Shown: piece by piece, positions 1-5,921 of the stretch
Layout: each line of letters begins with the position of its first letter
How positions within the stretch are numbered: position 1 is the first letter of the stretch
From: Myxococcales bacterium
GTDB lineage: Bacteria; Myxococcota_A; Polyangia; Polyangiales; Polyangiaceae
Reading direction: 5' to 3'
Assembly (NCBI GenBank): GCA_013298325.1
Contig: JAAFHJ010000070.1
Location: 1 to 13,824 of the forward strand
DNA length: 13,824 nucleotides
Made by a program: the position numbers and the translations under genes
The notes under the pieces: model-generated
The model's database searches: none
The model's input: only the letters and a program-made list of their open reading frames with translations
Told to the model about the DNA's origin: nothing

Positions 1-384
1 TGCGCTCGCGGCGAGGCCGGAGAGTTCGGCCATGCCGGCGGCGGGGGTCACAGGCCCGGCGTTTCCAAAGCCACTCCAGGTGCAAGGCGCGCACGGATCG
101 GCGCCTGCATCGCCGGCCCCCGCATCGCTAGGGCCCGCATCGGGGGTTCCGCCGTCGGCCCCGCCAGCGTCGGCGACCGCTCCGTCGGCACGTGCGTCGG
201 GGCGCGAAGCGTCGCTTCCGGCGTCTTGGTTTGCGTCGGCGCGTGCGTCGGTGGCGGCGGCGTCCCGTACCGATCCATCCGCCGCGCCCGCATCTTCCAG
301 GGCGGGGGCCTCTTCGCTACCGGAGCCGCACGCGACGGCGAGCGCGCCAAGACCCAAGAACGCCGTGATCAGGAGTGCGCGCAT
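1..384 (-). CDS. Putative lipoprotein with Asp/Ala-rich linker (partial, runs off left edge)
   Basis: This minus-strand frame is open for 128 codons from an ATG at 384 to the window edge, so the C-terminal part is missing. It begins with a signal peptide (Met-Arg, then a hydrophobic stretch) ending in Leu-Ala-Val-Ala-Cys at residues 15-19, a lipobox-like site for lipidation at Cys19. Residues 20 to about 100 are low-complexity Asp/Ala/Gly/Arg, the flexible linker style common in myxobacterial surface lipoproteins. After it come a Cys-Ala-Pro-Cys pair and the start of a folded part containing GMAELSGLAAS. The function is not recognisable from what is visible; this last motif resembles the entry to some secreted propeller-like domains, but that is a guess. 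An in-frame TTG at 420 follows a strong purine-rich site (428-434) by seven bases and may be the true start, adding 12 residues. The gene is divergent from pmbA. Confidence 0.72.
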   Translation of the reverse strand, partial: MRALLITAFLGLGALAVACGSGSEEAPALEDAGAADGSVRDAAATDARADANQDAGSDASRPDARADGAVADAGGADGGTPDAGPSDAGAGDAGADPCAPCTWSGFGNAGPVTPAAGMAELSGLAASA

Positions 385-427
385 GCGAGCCAACGAATCC
401 CGGTTCGCGGGGCCCGTCAAGCCGGAG

Positions 428-434
428 CCTCCTC
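428..434 (-). promoter_or_regulatory. Shine-Dalgarno-like GAGGAGG upstream of the lipoprotein gene
   Basis: On the minus strand GAGGAGG lies seven bases before an in-frame TTG at 420 and 43 bases before the ATG at 384. It is the only good ribosome site near this gene, so it favours the TTG start over the ATG. The ATG gives the more usual short signal peptide, so the choice stays open. Confidence 0.45.
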
Positions 435-470
435 GCTCCTTTCCAGTACGTGCTCCGTCGCGGTTCCAGC

Positions 471-476
471 TAGCCT
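471..476 (+). promoter_or_regulatory. Candidate -10 box (TAGCCT) for pmbA, possibly leaderless
   Basis: TAGCCT fits TANNNT and ends eight bases before the pmbA ATG at 485, which has no Shine-Dalgarno before it. That spacing would put transcription initiation at or very near the start codon. No convincing -35 is seen. The same arrangement precedes the kinase gene and rseP. Confidence 0.35.
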
Positions 477-484
477 GCGTCGCC

Positions 485-1891
485 ATGAGCGATGACCGTA
501 CCGCCGCCCTCCGCGCCGACCTCTCCGTCCTTCAGGACCTCGGCGATCGCATCGTAAAAAGCGCCACTGCGGGCGGCGCGACCGTCGCCGAATGCGTCCT
601 CCGCACCGGCTCTGAACTCTCGGTCACCGTCCGCCTCGGCGAAACCGAGCTCGTCGAAGACGCCGGCTTCCGCGGCGCCGGCCTCCGCGTCATGAAGGGG
701 AACCGCGTCGCGAGCACCTCGACGAGCGACCTCACCGAGGGCGGGATCGCCCGGTTTGTGGAGGATGCACTCGAAATTCTTGAGCTTTCTCAAGAGGATC
801 CCTTCGCCGGCCCTGTAGACCCCAAGCTCCTCTGCGACCCGAAGTCGCTCCCTGATCTTGAGCTCTACGACCCCCGCGGCGGCGACCTCACCGCCGCCCA
901 AGCGATCGCCGAAGCGGCCCGCGGGGAAGCGGCCGCCCGCGCCTTCGATCCGCGCATCACCAACAGCGACGGCGCCACCATGGGGCGCAACGCCGGCGGC
1001 AGCGTCATCGTTCTTTCGAGCGGCTTCACCGCCACGACGATCGGCTCCTACCAATCGCTCTCCGTCGTCCCCCTCGCCGAAGACGAAGGGGGCAAGAAGC
1101 GCCGCGGTTATTTTTGGACCGCCAAGCGCTTCATGGCCGACCTCGAAGACGCCGCGAAGGTCGGCGAGGAAGCTGCCCGCCGCACCCTCCGCAAGCTCGG
1201 CGCGCGAACGATTCCGACTGGGAAATACCCTGTAATTTTCGATCCGGACGCCGCCCGTTCGATGGTCGGCACCTTCGCCGGCACCGCCATGGGCGGCTCC
1301 ATCTGGCGCAAGTCGAGCTGGCTCTGCGACCGCGAGAAGACCCGCGTCGCGAGCGACCTGGTCACCCTGGTCGACGACCCGTTCCTCCTCCGCGGCCCCG
1401 GCTCGCGCGCCTTTGACGGCGAGGGGGTCGCGTCGCGGAAGAACGTCGTCGTCGAAAACGGCGTCCTTGAGATGTATCTCTGCGATTCCTACGCCGCGCG
1501 AAAACTCAATCGGGAAACCACCGCAAGTGCCGCCCGCGGCGGTGGGGGCGGCGTCGGCGCTTCGACCTCGAATTTCTTCCTCAAAGCCGGTGCCGACTCG
1601 CCGGAAGCGATCCTCAAGGGGACGAAGCGCGGCCTCTACGTGACCGAAATGATGGGTTTCGGCTTCAACGCGATCACCGGCGATTTCAGCCGTGGCGCCG
1701 CCGGTTTCTGGATTGAAAATGGCGAGCTTGCCTACCCGGTCAGCGAAGTCACGATCAGCCTCAATTTCAACGACCTCTGGCAGCGCGTTGACGCCGTCGG
1801 AAGCGATCTCCGCTTTGATTCTTCGACCGCCTCGCCGACGTTCCGCGTCTCCGAGATGACGATCGCCGGCGGTACCGGGGCCGACGAATGA
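485..1891 (+). CDS. pmbA: PmbA/TldE family metalloprotease-complex subunit
   Basis: This 468-residue protein matches the family's usual length of about 450. PmbA (TldE) pairs with TldD in a heteromeric zinc protease that trims peptides, for example in microcin or other modified-peptide maturation. The zinc site lies in TldD, and no HExxxH is seen here, as expected for PmbA. Family-like features are the N-terminal half with VEDAGFRGAGLRVMKGNR (residues 57-74), the IPTGKYPVIFDPDAA segment (243-257) that opens the C-terminal domain, the DDPFLLRGPGSRAFDGEGV region (297-315), and the C-terminal GFGFNAITGDFSRGAAGFWI (391-410). The frame is open further upstream, but the ATG at 485 gives the family-sized protein; upstream codons are low-complexity and lie opposite the lipoprotein gene. 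It overlaps the next gene by four bases. No tldD is present in the window. Confidence 0.93.
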   Translation: MSDDRTAALRADLSVLQDLGDRIVKSATAGGATVAECVLRTGSELSVTVRLGETELVEDAGFRGAGLRVMKGNRVASTSTSDLTEGGIARFVEDALEILELSQEDPFAGPVDPKLLCDPKSLPDLELYDPRGGDLTAAQAIAEAARGEAAARAFDPRITNSDGATMGRNAGGSVIVLSSGFTATTIGSYQSLSVVPLAEDEGGKKRRGYFWTAKRFMADLEDAAKVGEEAARRTLRKLGARTIPTGKYPVIFDPDAARSMVGTFAGTAMGGSIWRKSSWLCDREKTRVASDLVTLVDDPFLLRGPGSRAFDGEGVASRKNVVVENGVLEMYLCDSYAARKLNRETTASAARGGGGGVGASTSNFFLKAGADSPEAILKGTKRGLYVTEMMGFGFNAITGDFSRGAAGFWIENGELAYPVSEVTISLNFNDLWQRVDAVGSDLRFDSSTASPTFRVSEMTIAGGTGADE

Positions 1892-2217
1892 CGCCCGAAG
1901 CGCTGAAAGACCTGCGAAAAGAGCTCGTCTGCACCGCCAAAGAGCTCGCAACCACGCTCGGCATCGAGCAATCGACGGTCCTCGCCTGGGAAAAAGGGGA
2001 GCTGTTTCCGACGAAACAGTACGTCGACAAAATGGAAGCACTCCGCGCGAAGGGGCCTTCTTCGATCGTGAAAAAGTCGAAGGGGGGGGACCCGATCAAA
2101 GCGCTTACCGATCCCGAACTCTGGGAGATCTTCCGGAAGCTCGCCGCCCACAAGAAGCTCCGCGACGAGGTCAAGAAGCTCGCCGCCGCCTACAAAGACC
2201 CCGCGGCCGACGAATAG
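1888..2217 (+). CDS. Small Xre-like helix-turn-helix protein
   Basis: The ATG overlaps the pmbA stop codon in an ATGA arrangement, so translation is probably coupled. The 109-residue product has an N-terminal helix-turn-helix: about residues 5-50, with TAKELATTLGIEQSTVLAWE (16-35) reading as the Xre/HTH_3 pattern (Ala-x-x-Leu-Gly-Ile-x-x-x-Thr-Val-x-x-Trp-Glu). A Lys-rich helical region follows (60-105) with no recognised domain. It probably binds DNA; its target is unknown. Co-translation with pmbA could mean it regulates that gene or a linked peptide pathway, but this is inference. The terminator directly after it ends the two-gene unit. Confidence 0.8.
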   Translation: MTPEALKDLRKELVCTAKELATTLGIEQSTVLAWEKGELFPTKQYVDKMEALRAKGPSSIVKKSKGGDPIKALTDPELWEIFRKLAAHKKLRDEVKKLAAAYKDPAADE

Positions 2218-2239
2218 TCGGCGTTCTTCCCCAAGAAGA

Positions 2240-2274
2240 AAGGCGACCCCTCAGGGATCGCCTTTTTCTTTTTT
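2240..2274 (+). terminator. Rho-independent terminator at the convergent junction
   Basis: AAGGCGA (2240-2246) pairs perfectly with TCGCCTT (2258-2264), with an extra CCC/GGG pairing inside the loop region. A T-rich run from 2263 to 2274 follows. On the plus strand this ends the pmbA-HTH unit. The hairpin contains the last codons and stop of scpB; read on the minus strand it is followed by a weaker, interrupted T-rich stretch, so it may act in both directions. Confidence 0.82.
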
Positions 2275-3372
2275 GTCGTCGTCTTCGTTGTCTTCGTCGT
2301 CTTCGTCGTCTTCGTCGTCTTCGTCGTCTTCGTCGTCTTCGTCGTCTTCGTCGTCTTCGTCGTCTTCGTCGTCTTCGTCGTCTTCGTCGTCTTCCGAAGG
2401 CGCCCCCTCGGTCCCCTCTTCGATGGGGGCCGGAGCCTCCTCCACGGGGGCGGTCGGATCGTGCTCGAAATCTTCTACAGTCTTGGGTACTTCCGCGGGG
2501 GCCGGCTCTGCAACAGGCTCTGCAACGGGTTCCGCTTCGGCCGTTTCTGCCGCTTCACGGCGCTTCGCTTCGATCTCGTCAAAGCTCTCCCCAAGCTCCC
2601 GCTCGGCGATCTTTTTCGAGTCTTCGGTGAGTTCGGTGAACTCACGGAGCGTCGGCAGATCGCGCAACGAACGGAGCCCAAAGAATTCGAGGAAGGTCGT
2701 CGTTGTGCCGTACAAAATCGGCCGCCCCGGTTCGTCCTTCTTCCCCAAAATCCGAATCAGATCGCGCTCCAAGAGCAGCGTCATCACCGCACCAGAATCG
2801 ACGCCACGAATCTCGTCGACCTCCGGTCGCGTGATCGGTTGGCGGTAAGCAATGATGGAAAGCGTCTCGATCTGGGCCCGCGTCAAACGCACCGGCTTGA
2901 TGGAAGATGCATCGCGGACAAACACGCCATACTTCGCGTTCGTCCGGAATTGCCAGCCGCCGGCGACCTCGCTCAGCGTGATCCCGCGGTCGGCGTAGAA
3001 GACCTGGAGCGTCTCCAGCGCCTCCCGGGTTGCGCGGAGATCGGCGTTCGCGAGCTTGGCGACGTCGCCGGTACGCAGCGGCTTATCACTTGCAAATACA
3101 ACTGCTTCGATGATGTGCCCGAGGAAGCGTGCCGCCTCGCGCGCCGCGTTCGAGGGTGCGCCCGCGCCCGCGCCATCGGCGACATGCTGGGCCCAAGCGG
3201 GGACTTCCGGGAAGCTCCCATCGTCCCCCGCCGCTGCGCGCGCCGCCGCCGCTTCGGCCAGCGCTGCGGCGACCTCGTCGGCCGAGTCGTCGTCGCTCGG
3301 CGCAAGCACGACGTCATCCAGCGGGCTCTCCGCAGGCGACTCAGGCTCGTGTTCAGGCGTTTCCGGCTCCAC
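2251..3372 (-). CDS. scpB: Segregation and condensation protein B, acid-tailed
   Basis: ScpB binds ScpA and SMC to form the condensin that organises and segregates the chromosome. The 373-residue product is about twice the usual length. The recognisable core, two winged helices, spans about residues 78-245 and includes LGHIIEAVVFASDKPL (84-99), LTRAQIETLSIIAYRQPITR (163-182) and LLIRILGKKDEPGRPILYGT-type sequence around 203-223. An acidic, Ala-rich extension of about 78 residues precedes it. A 125-residue acidic tail follows; residues 327-366 are almost purely Asp/Glu, encoded by the 9-bp tandem repeat. The start is a GTG; no good Shine-Dalgarno is seen, but a -10-like box lies seven bases upstream. 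It lies 73 bp downstream of scpA on the same strand, the usual order. The tail is likely disordered and may differ between strains by repeat slippage. Confidence 0.93.
   Translation of the reverse strand: MEPETPEHEPESPAESPLDDVVLAPSDDDSADEVAAALAEAAAARAAAGDDGSFPEVPAWAQHVADGAGAGAPSNAAREAARFLGHIIEAVVFASDKPLRTGDVAKLANADLRATREALETLQVFYADRGITLSEVAGGWQFRTNAKYGVFVRDASSIKPVRLTRAQIETLSIIAYRQPITRPEVDEIRGVDSGAVMTLLLERDLIRILGKKDEPGRPILYGTTTTFLEFFGLRSLRDLPTLREFTELTEDSKKIAERELGESFDEIEAKRREAAETAEAEPVAEPVAEPAPAEVPKTVEDFEHDPTAPVEEAPAPIEEGTEGAPSEDDEDDEDDEDDEDDEDDEDDEDDEDDEDDEDDEDNEDDDKKEKGDP
2278..2394. repeat. 9-bp coding microsatellite (13 units) in scpB
   Basis: Read on the plus strand the unit is GTCGTCTTC. 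Positions 2296-2394 hold 11 perfect copies; a variant copy with one base change (2287-2295, giving Asn for Asp) and one further perfect copy (2278-2286) follow. On the scpB strand each unit encodes Glu-Asp-Asp. The unit is a multiple of three, so copy-number change alters tail length without breaking the frame. The perfect identity of 11 copies points to recent expansion or homogenisation. Confidence 0.95.
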
Positions 3373-3379
3373 CCCGCGC

Positions 3380-3385
3380 GTTCTA
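3380..3385 (-). promoter_or_regulatory. Candidate -10 box (TAGAAC) before scpB
   Basis: On the minus strand TAGAAC sits seven bases before the scpB GTG, with GTGACC 18 bases further upstream as a poor -35 candidate. It lacks the final T of a consensus -10. It would let scpB be transcribed separately from scpA, possibly as a leaderless message. This is a weak call. Confidence 0.22.
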
Positions 3386-3445
3386 GCCGCACTCGCCCCT
3401 TGTGGTCACTTTACTTACACTTCGGCACCTCCGTCTGGCCGCCGC

Positions 3446-4444
3446 TCACGAACGGACGGGCCCGGTTTCCGAGGGATCTCCGTCAGTCTCGGTGTCGTCC
3501 TCTGGGAGCAGTACCTCAGGAAGATCGGTCTCTTCCTCCTCGTCGGTGTCGTCGGCGCGTCGCCGCAACGGCGGGATCGCCGGCCCACCTTGATCGGGCC
3601 CCCCGTCGGCGCTGATCTGCGTGTTCGAGAGGTCGAGGGGGCCGTCGGCGCTCCCCGTGTACTCGACGTGGAGCGGGGCGAGCGGGTCGGTCTGGTAGAG
3701 GCGCAGGAGGCGGAGCTTCCCCATTTCCAGGAGCGCCAAGAACGTGATCACGAGGTCGAAGCGCGTCACCAATCCGCTAAAAAGGTCCTCGAAGGGGGTA
3801 CTCTTCTTGAGGCGGAGGACGTCGACGATCTCATGGATGCGATCATTGATCCCGATGCGATCGGCGACAATATCGTGGGTGAATTTTACCTTCGACTTCG
3901 AGAGTACTCGATTGAAAGCCTCAATAAGCGAGAACAGCGGAATCTCGGCAAGCGGCGCCTGCACCGAGCTCGTCGCTTGCTCGATGTCTGAGCCGCGGAG
4001 GAACACATCGACGCCGGTCGTCCCCCGCTGGGCGAGGTCGATGGAAGCCTGTTTGTAGCGCTGATACTGAAGAAGTCTGCGGATCAACGCCTCGCGCGGG
4101 TCGAGCTCCTCGCCATCGATGCCGTCCTCCTGCCCGTCGGGGACTTGGGGGAGGAGCATCTTCGACTTGATGTGGGCGAGCGTCGCCGCCATCACGAGAT
4201 AGTCGCTCGCAATGTCGAGATTGAGCAGCGTCATCACCTGCAAATACTCAAGGTACTTCTTGGTAATGAACGAGATCGGGATATCCATGATCTCGAGCTC
4301 ATGCTTCTGGATCAAATGCAGAAGTAGGTCGAGGGGCCCCTCAAAGTTCGGAACGGAGACGTTGTACGCCCCGTGGGCGGTCTCCCGCTCGAACAGCTCT
4401 TCGCGCTCGCGGAGCGTCTCGCGGGTCTCCTTCTTCGCAGCCAC
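3446..4444 (-). CDS. scpA: Segregation and condensation protein A
   Basis: ScpA is the kleisin that bridges the SMC heads and binds ScpB. The 332-residue product opens with a charged helix, then carries the kleisin hallmark NFEGPLDLLLHLIQKHELE (33-51) and DIPISFITKKYLEYL (54-68). ASDYLVMAATLAHIKSKMLL (79-98) follows. A C-terminal winged helix (about 212-262) includes FEDLFSGLVTRFDLVITFLALLE-like sequence from 218. The family is usually about 250 residues; the extra 70 form an acidic tail (298-327) that parallels the acidic tail of ScpB. The GTG start at 4444 is preceded by AAGGG at good spacing. The last codons and stop fall beside a 16-bp sequence shared with the tandem palindromes at 9106-9327. 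Confidence 0.94.
   Translation of the reverse strand: MAAKKETRETLREREELFERETAHGAYNVSVPNFEGPLDLLLHLIQKHELEIMDIPISFITKKYLEYLQVMTLLNLDIASDYLVMAATLAHIKSKMLLPQVPDGQEDGIDGEELDPREALIRRLLQYQRYKQASIDLAQRGTTGVDVFLRGSDIEQATSSVQAPLAEIPLFSLIEAFNRVLSKSKVKFTHDIVADRIGINDRIHEIVDVLRLKKSTPFEDLFSGLVTRFDLVITFLALLEMGKLRLLRLYQTDPLAPLHVEYTGSADGPLDLSNTQISADGGPDQGGPAIPPLRRRADDTDEEEETDLPEVLLPEDDTETDGDPSETGPVRS
3449..3464. repeat. Isolated 16-bp match to the tandem palindrome end
   Basis: CGAACGGACGGGCCCG here is identical to 9162-9177 and 9312-9327, the outer 3' end of units 1 and 3. Bases before it (CCTCCG, then CTGG) also loosely echo the unit. It lies across the final codons of scpA, next to the stop. It looks like a partial or diverged copy of the same repeat family. 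Confidence 0.5.
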
Positions 4445-4504
4445 GGCGCCCTTGTTCCACGGCCCCGCTCGCCAGGCGACAAAGATTTCGGCCCCCTCCG
4501 TAAC

Positions 4505-4534
4505 GCCCCCCGTCGTGGCGCCGTTGTAGGGGGC
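4505..4534. promoter_or_regulatory. 30-bp dyad between scpA and the sigma-factor gene
   Basis: GCCCCC (4505-4510) and GGGGGC (4529-4534) are perfect inverted arms placed symmetrically around a palindromic GGCGCC (4517-4522), with six bases on each side between. It lies in the 122-bp divergent gap, 33 bp before the sigma-factor start. It could be an operator for a dimeric regulator or a leader hairpin. No promoter could be placed with confidence in this gap. Confidence 0.35.
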
Positions 4535-4556
4535 ACCCCGGAGAAGACCGGATATT

Positions 4557-4562
4557 CAGGAG
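4557..4562 (+). promoter_or_regulatory. Shine-Dalgarno (CAGGAG) for the sigma-factor gene
   Basis: CAGGAG ends four bases before a GTG at 4567 and fixes that codon as the start. It contrasts with nearby genes that have no ribosome site. Confidence 0.6.
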
Positions 4563-4566
4563 CTCT

Positions 4567-5151
4567 GTGACTGCCCTCTCCGACGAAGCCCTCATGGACG
4601 CCTACCGCGCCGGCGACCTCCGCGCGTTCGACGCCCTCTTTGCGCGCCACGCGGCTGCAATCTATCGCTTCTTCTTCCGTTCCTTCCGGGACGCAGCGGT
4701 GTGCGAAGATCTGCTTCAAATCACCTTCTTAAACATGCATCGCGGCCGCGAAACATTCCGAACGGTCGGCGAAATGTCGGGCAACGACGTCGCGAGAGAC
4801 GGCGGGGCGGGTGTGCGTCGGTGGATCTTCGGCATCGCCGGCCGGGTCCGCTTGGATGAGTGGCGAAAACGGAAGCGAAATCTAGAGGATCTCGAGCGGG
4901 AAGAGACGACCCGCGAGCCCGAGCAACCTCCTGACGCCCCCGAGGATCCGCGCATCGCTCTGCTTCTGGCGGCGCTGAGCAAACTCCCCGAGATCCCACG
5001 GCAGATCATCCATCTCCATCGTTTTGAAGAACTGAGTTTTCGAGAAATTGGGGATATTCTGGGATTGTCTGAAGGGGCGGTAAAGCTACGAGCATTTCGC
5101 GGTTATGAGCGACTCCGCGACGAATTGAAGGGCCTCGAGGGGGCGTCATGA
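4567..5151 (+). CDS. ECF-type RNA polymerase sigma factor
   Basis: The 194-residue product has region 2 at about residues 8-104, with AFDALFARHAAAIYRFFFRS (20-39), DLLQITFLNMHRGRETF (48-64) and the -10-recognition helix WIFGIAGRVRLDEWRKRKR (86-104). Region 4 lies at about 131-188, with LSKLPEIPRQIIHLHRFEEL (137-156) and a helix-turn-helix, SFREIGDILGLSEGAVKLRAF (157-177). There is no region 3, as in ECF sigma factors. Residues 65-82 form an extra stretch in region 2 where most ECF factors are shorter. The GTG start has a good Shine-Dalgarno. The stop overlaps the ATG of the next gene, which is probably its anti-sigma factor. A dyad lies upstream. The promoters it recognises cannot be told from the sequence. 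Confidence 0.92.
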   Translation: MTALSDEALMDAYRAGDLRAFDALFARHAAAIYRFFFRSFRDAAVCEDLLQITFLNMHRGRETFRTVGEMSGNDVARDGGAGVRRWIFGIAGRVRLDEWRKRKRNLEDLEREETTREPEQPPDAPEDPRIALLLAALSKLPEIPRQIIHLHRFEELSFREIGDILGLSEGAVKLRAFRGYERLRDELKGLEGAS

Positions 5152-5867
5152 AGACCGAACCGAATCCATCCGAAATGTTCTGTGAAGGCGCGCAAGAGCC
5201 CTGCGGGAAGTGTGTCTCCTGCCTGCTCGGTGCTCGCTATTCTATTGAAAAAACAGAACTTCCTGGCGAGCTGACCCAGGAACGGCTCGCGGTTGTGCGC
5301 ACGCGCCTCGCTCTTGCCTCCGACGGCCTTGCCGGTCCGCTTACCGGGTTGCCGATCATTCTCGCCAGCGTCGCCGTGCTCATCCTCGCCTTTGTCGCCC
5401 ACCACGGCGGCACCATCGGGCGCCCGCTCTTCGTCGGTGGTGCGGCAGCGCTCGCCGTCGCCCTCATCGCAGCGCTCCCGATCCCGCCGAAAACCCGCGT
5501 CGCGCTCCTCGCCGTCGCCCCGCTGGCGCTCCTCGGATCGGTCGTCGTTCCGGCGCTCTCCCACGGTCCGGTCGCCTGCGGCGCCCTCGAGACCTTCTTC
5601 ACCGTCGCCGGCGCGGTCGTCGGGTTTGTCCTCGGCAGGGCCGGCCGGGCGACCCCCCTCGGCTGGCTCTTCGGCACCGTCCTTTCCGCCTTCGTTTCTG
5701 CGGTTGCGGTGCATGCCGTCTGCCCGGCGAGCGACGCCTTTGGGCATGTGCTGCTCCTCCACGTCGCGCCAGCGGTGCTGCTCGCCCTGGTTGCCCGGCT
5801 CCTCGTGGAGCGCCTCGCCCCCCTCTTCCCGGCGGGCGTGGGCGCCTCCGAACGACCGACTCGATGA
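5148..5867 (+). CDS. Cys-rich six-helix membrane protein, probable anti-sigma factor
   Basis: This 239-residue protein has a soluble N-terminus (1-66) followed by about six hydrophobic segments, near residues 67-85, 93-110, 117-137, 144-163, 171-191 and 198-220. The N-terminus holds Cys12, Cys19, Cys22 and Cys25, the last three spaced CxxCxxC, which could bind zinc or an iron cofactor or respond to oxidation. A membrane-embedded Cys144-Gly, a late Cys and a His-x-Leu-Leu-Leu-His pattern near 199-204 recall NrsF/DUF1109 anti-sigma proteins, which also have six helices. The gene start overlaps the sigma-factor stop (ATGA), the usual anti-sigma position. I infer that it holds the sigma factor at the inner membrane until a signal arrives. 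It could instead be an unrelated membrane protein; the family call is by topology and context, not firm homology. Confidence 0.68.
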   Translation: MKTEPNPSEMFCEGAQEPCGKCVSCLLGARYSIEKTELPGELTQERLAVVRTRLALASDGLAGPLTGLPIILASVAVLILAFVAHHGGTIGRPLFVGGAAALAVALIAALPIPPKTRVALLAVAPLALLGSVVVPALSHGPVACGALETFFTVAGAVVGFVLGRAGRATPLGWLFGTVLSAFVSAVAVHAVCPASDAFGHVLLLHVAPAVLLALVARLLVERLAPLFPAGVGASERPTR

Positions 5868-5908
5868 GACTTTCCCGGTTTTTCGAGCCACGCGCCCCCC
5901 ATCCGAGC

Positions 5909-5914
5909 TAAGGT
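5909..5914 (+). promoter_or_regulatory. Candidate -10 box (TAAGGT) before the kinase gene
   Basis: TAAGGT ends seven bases before the GTG at 5922, in the 54-bp gap after the membrane-protein gene. It fits TANNNT and could give a nearly leaderless kinase message independent of the sigma-factor unit. The AAGG within it could alternatively be read as a distant Shine-Dalgarno. No clear -35 is visible. Confidence 0.3.
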
Positions 5915-5921
5915 CCCCGCC

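Noticed and set aside
405..420. GGGGCCCG resemblance to the palindrome ends
   Set aside because: Only about 7-8 bases are shared, which is expected by chance in this GC-rich sequence.
32..484. N-terminal extension of pmbA
   Set aside because: The added 151 residues are low-complexity Ala/Pro/Ser opposite the lipoprotein gene; PmbA homologues begin near the ATG at 485.
470..2041. 523-residue minus-strand frame opposite pmbA
   Set aside because: High-GC antisense shadow; the plus strand has strong PmbA family features.
2273..2848. Plus-strand frame with a long poly-Ser run
   Set aside because: It is the antisense of the scpB acidic repeat; the Ser run is a by-product of the 9-bp unit, and the rest has no family resemblance.
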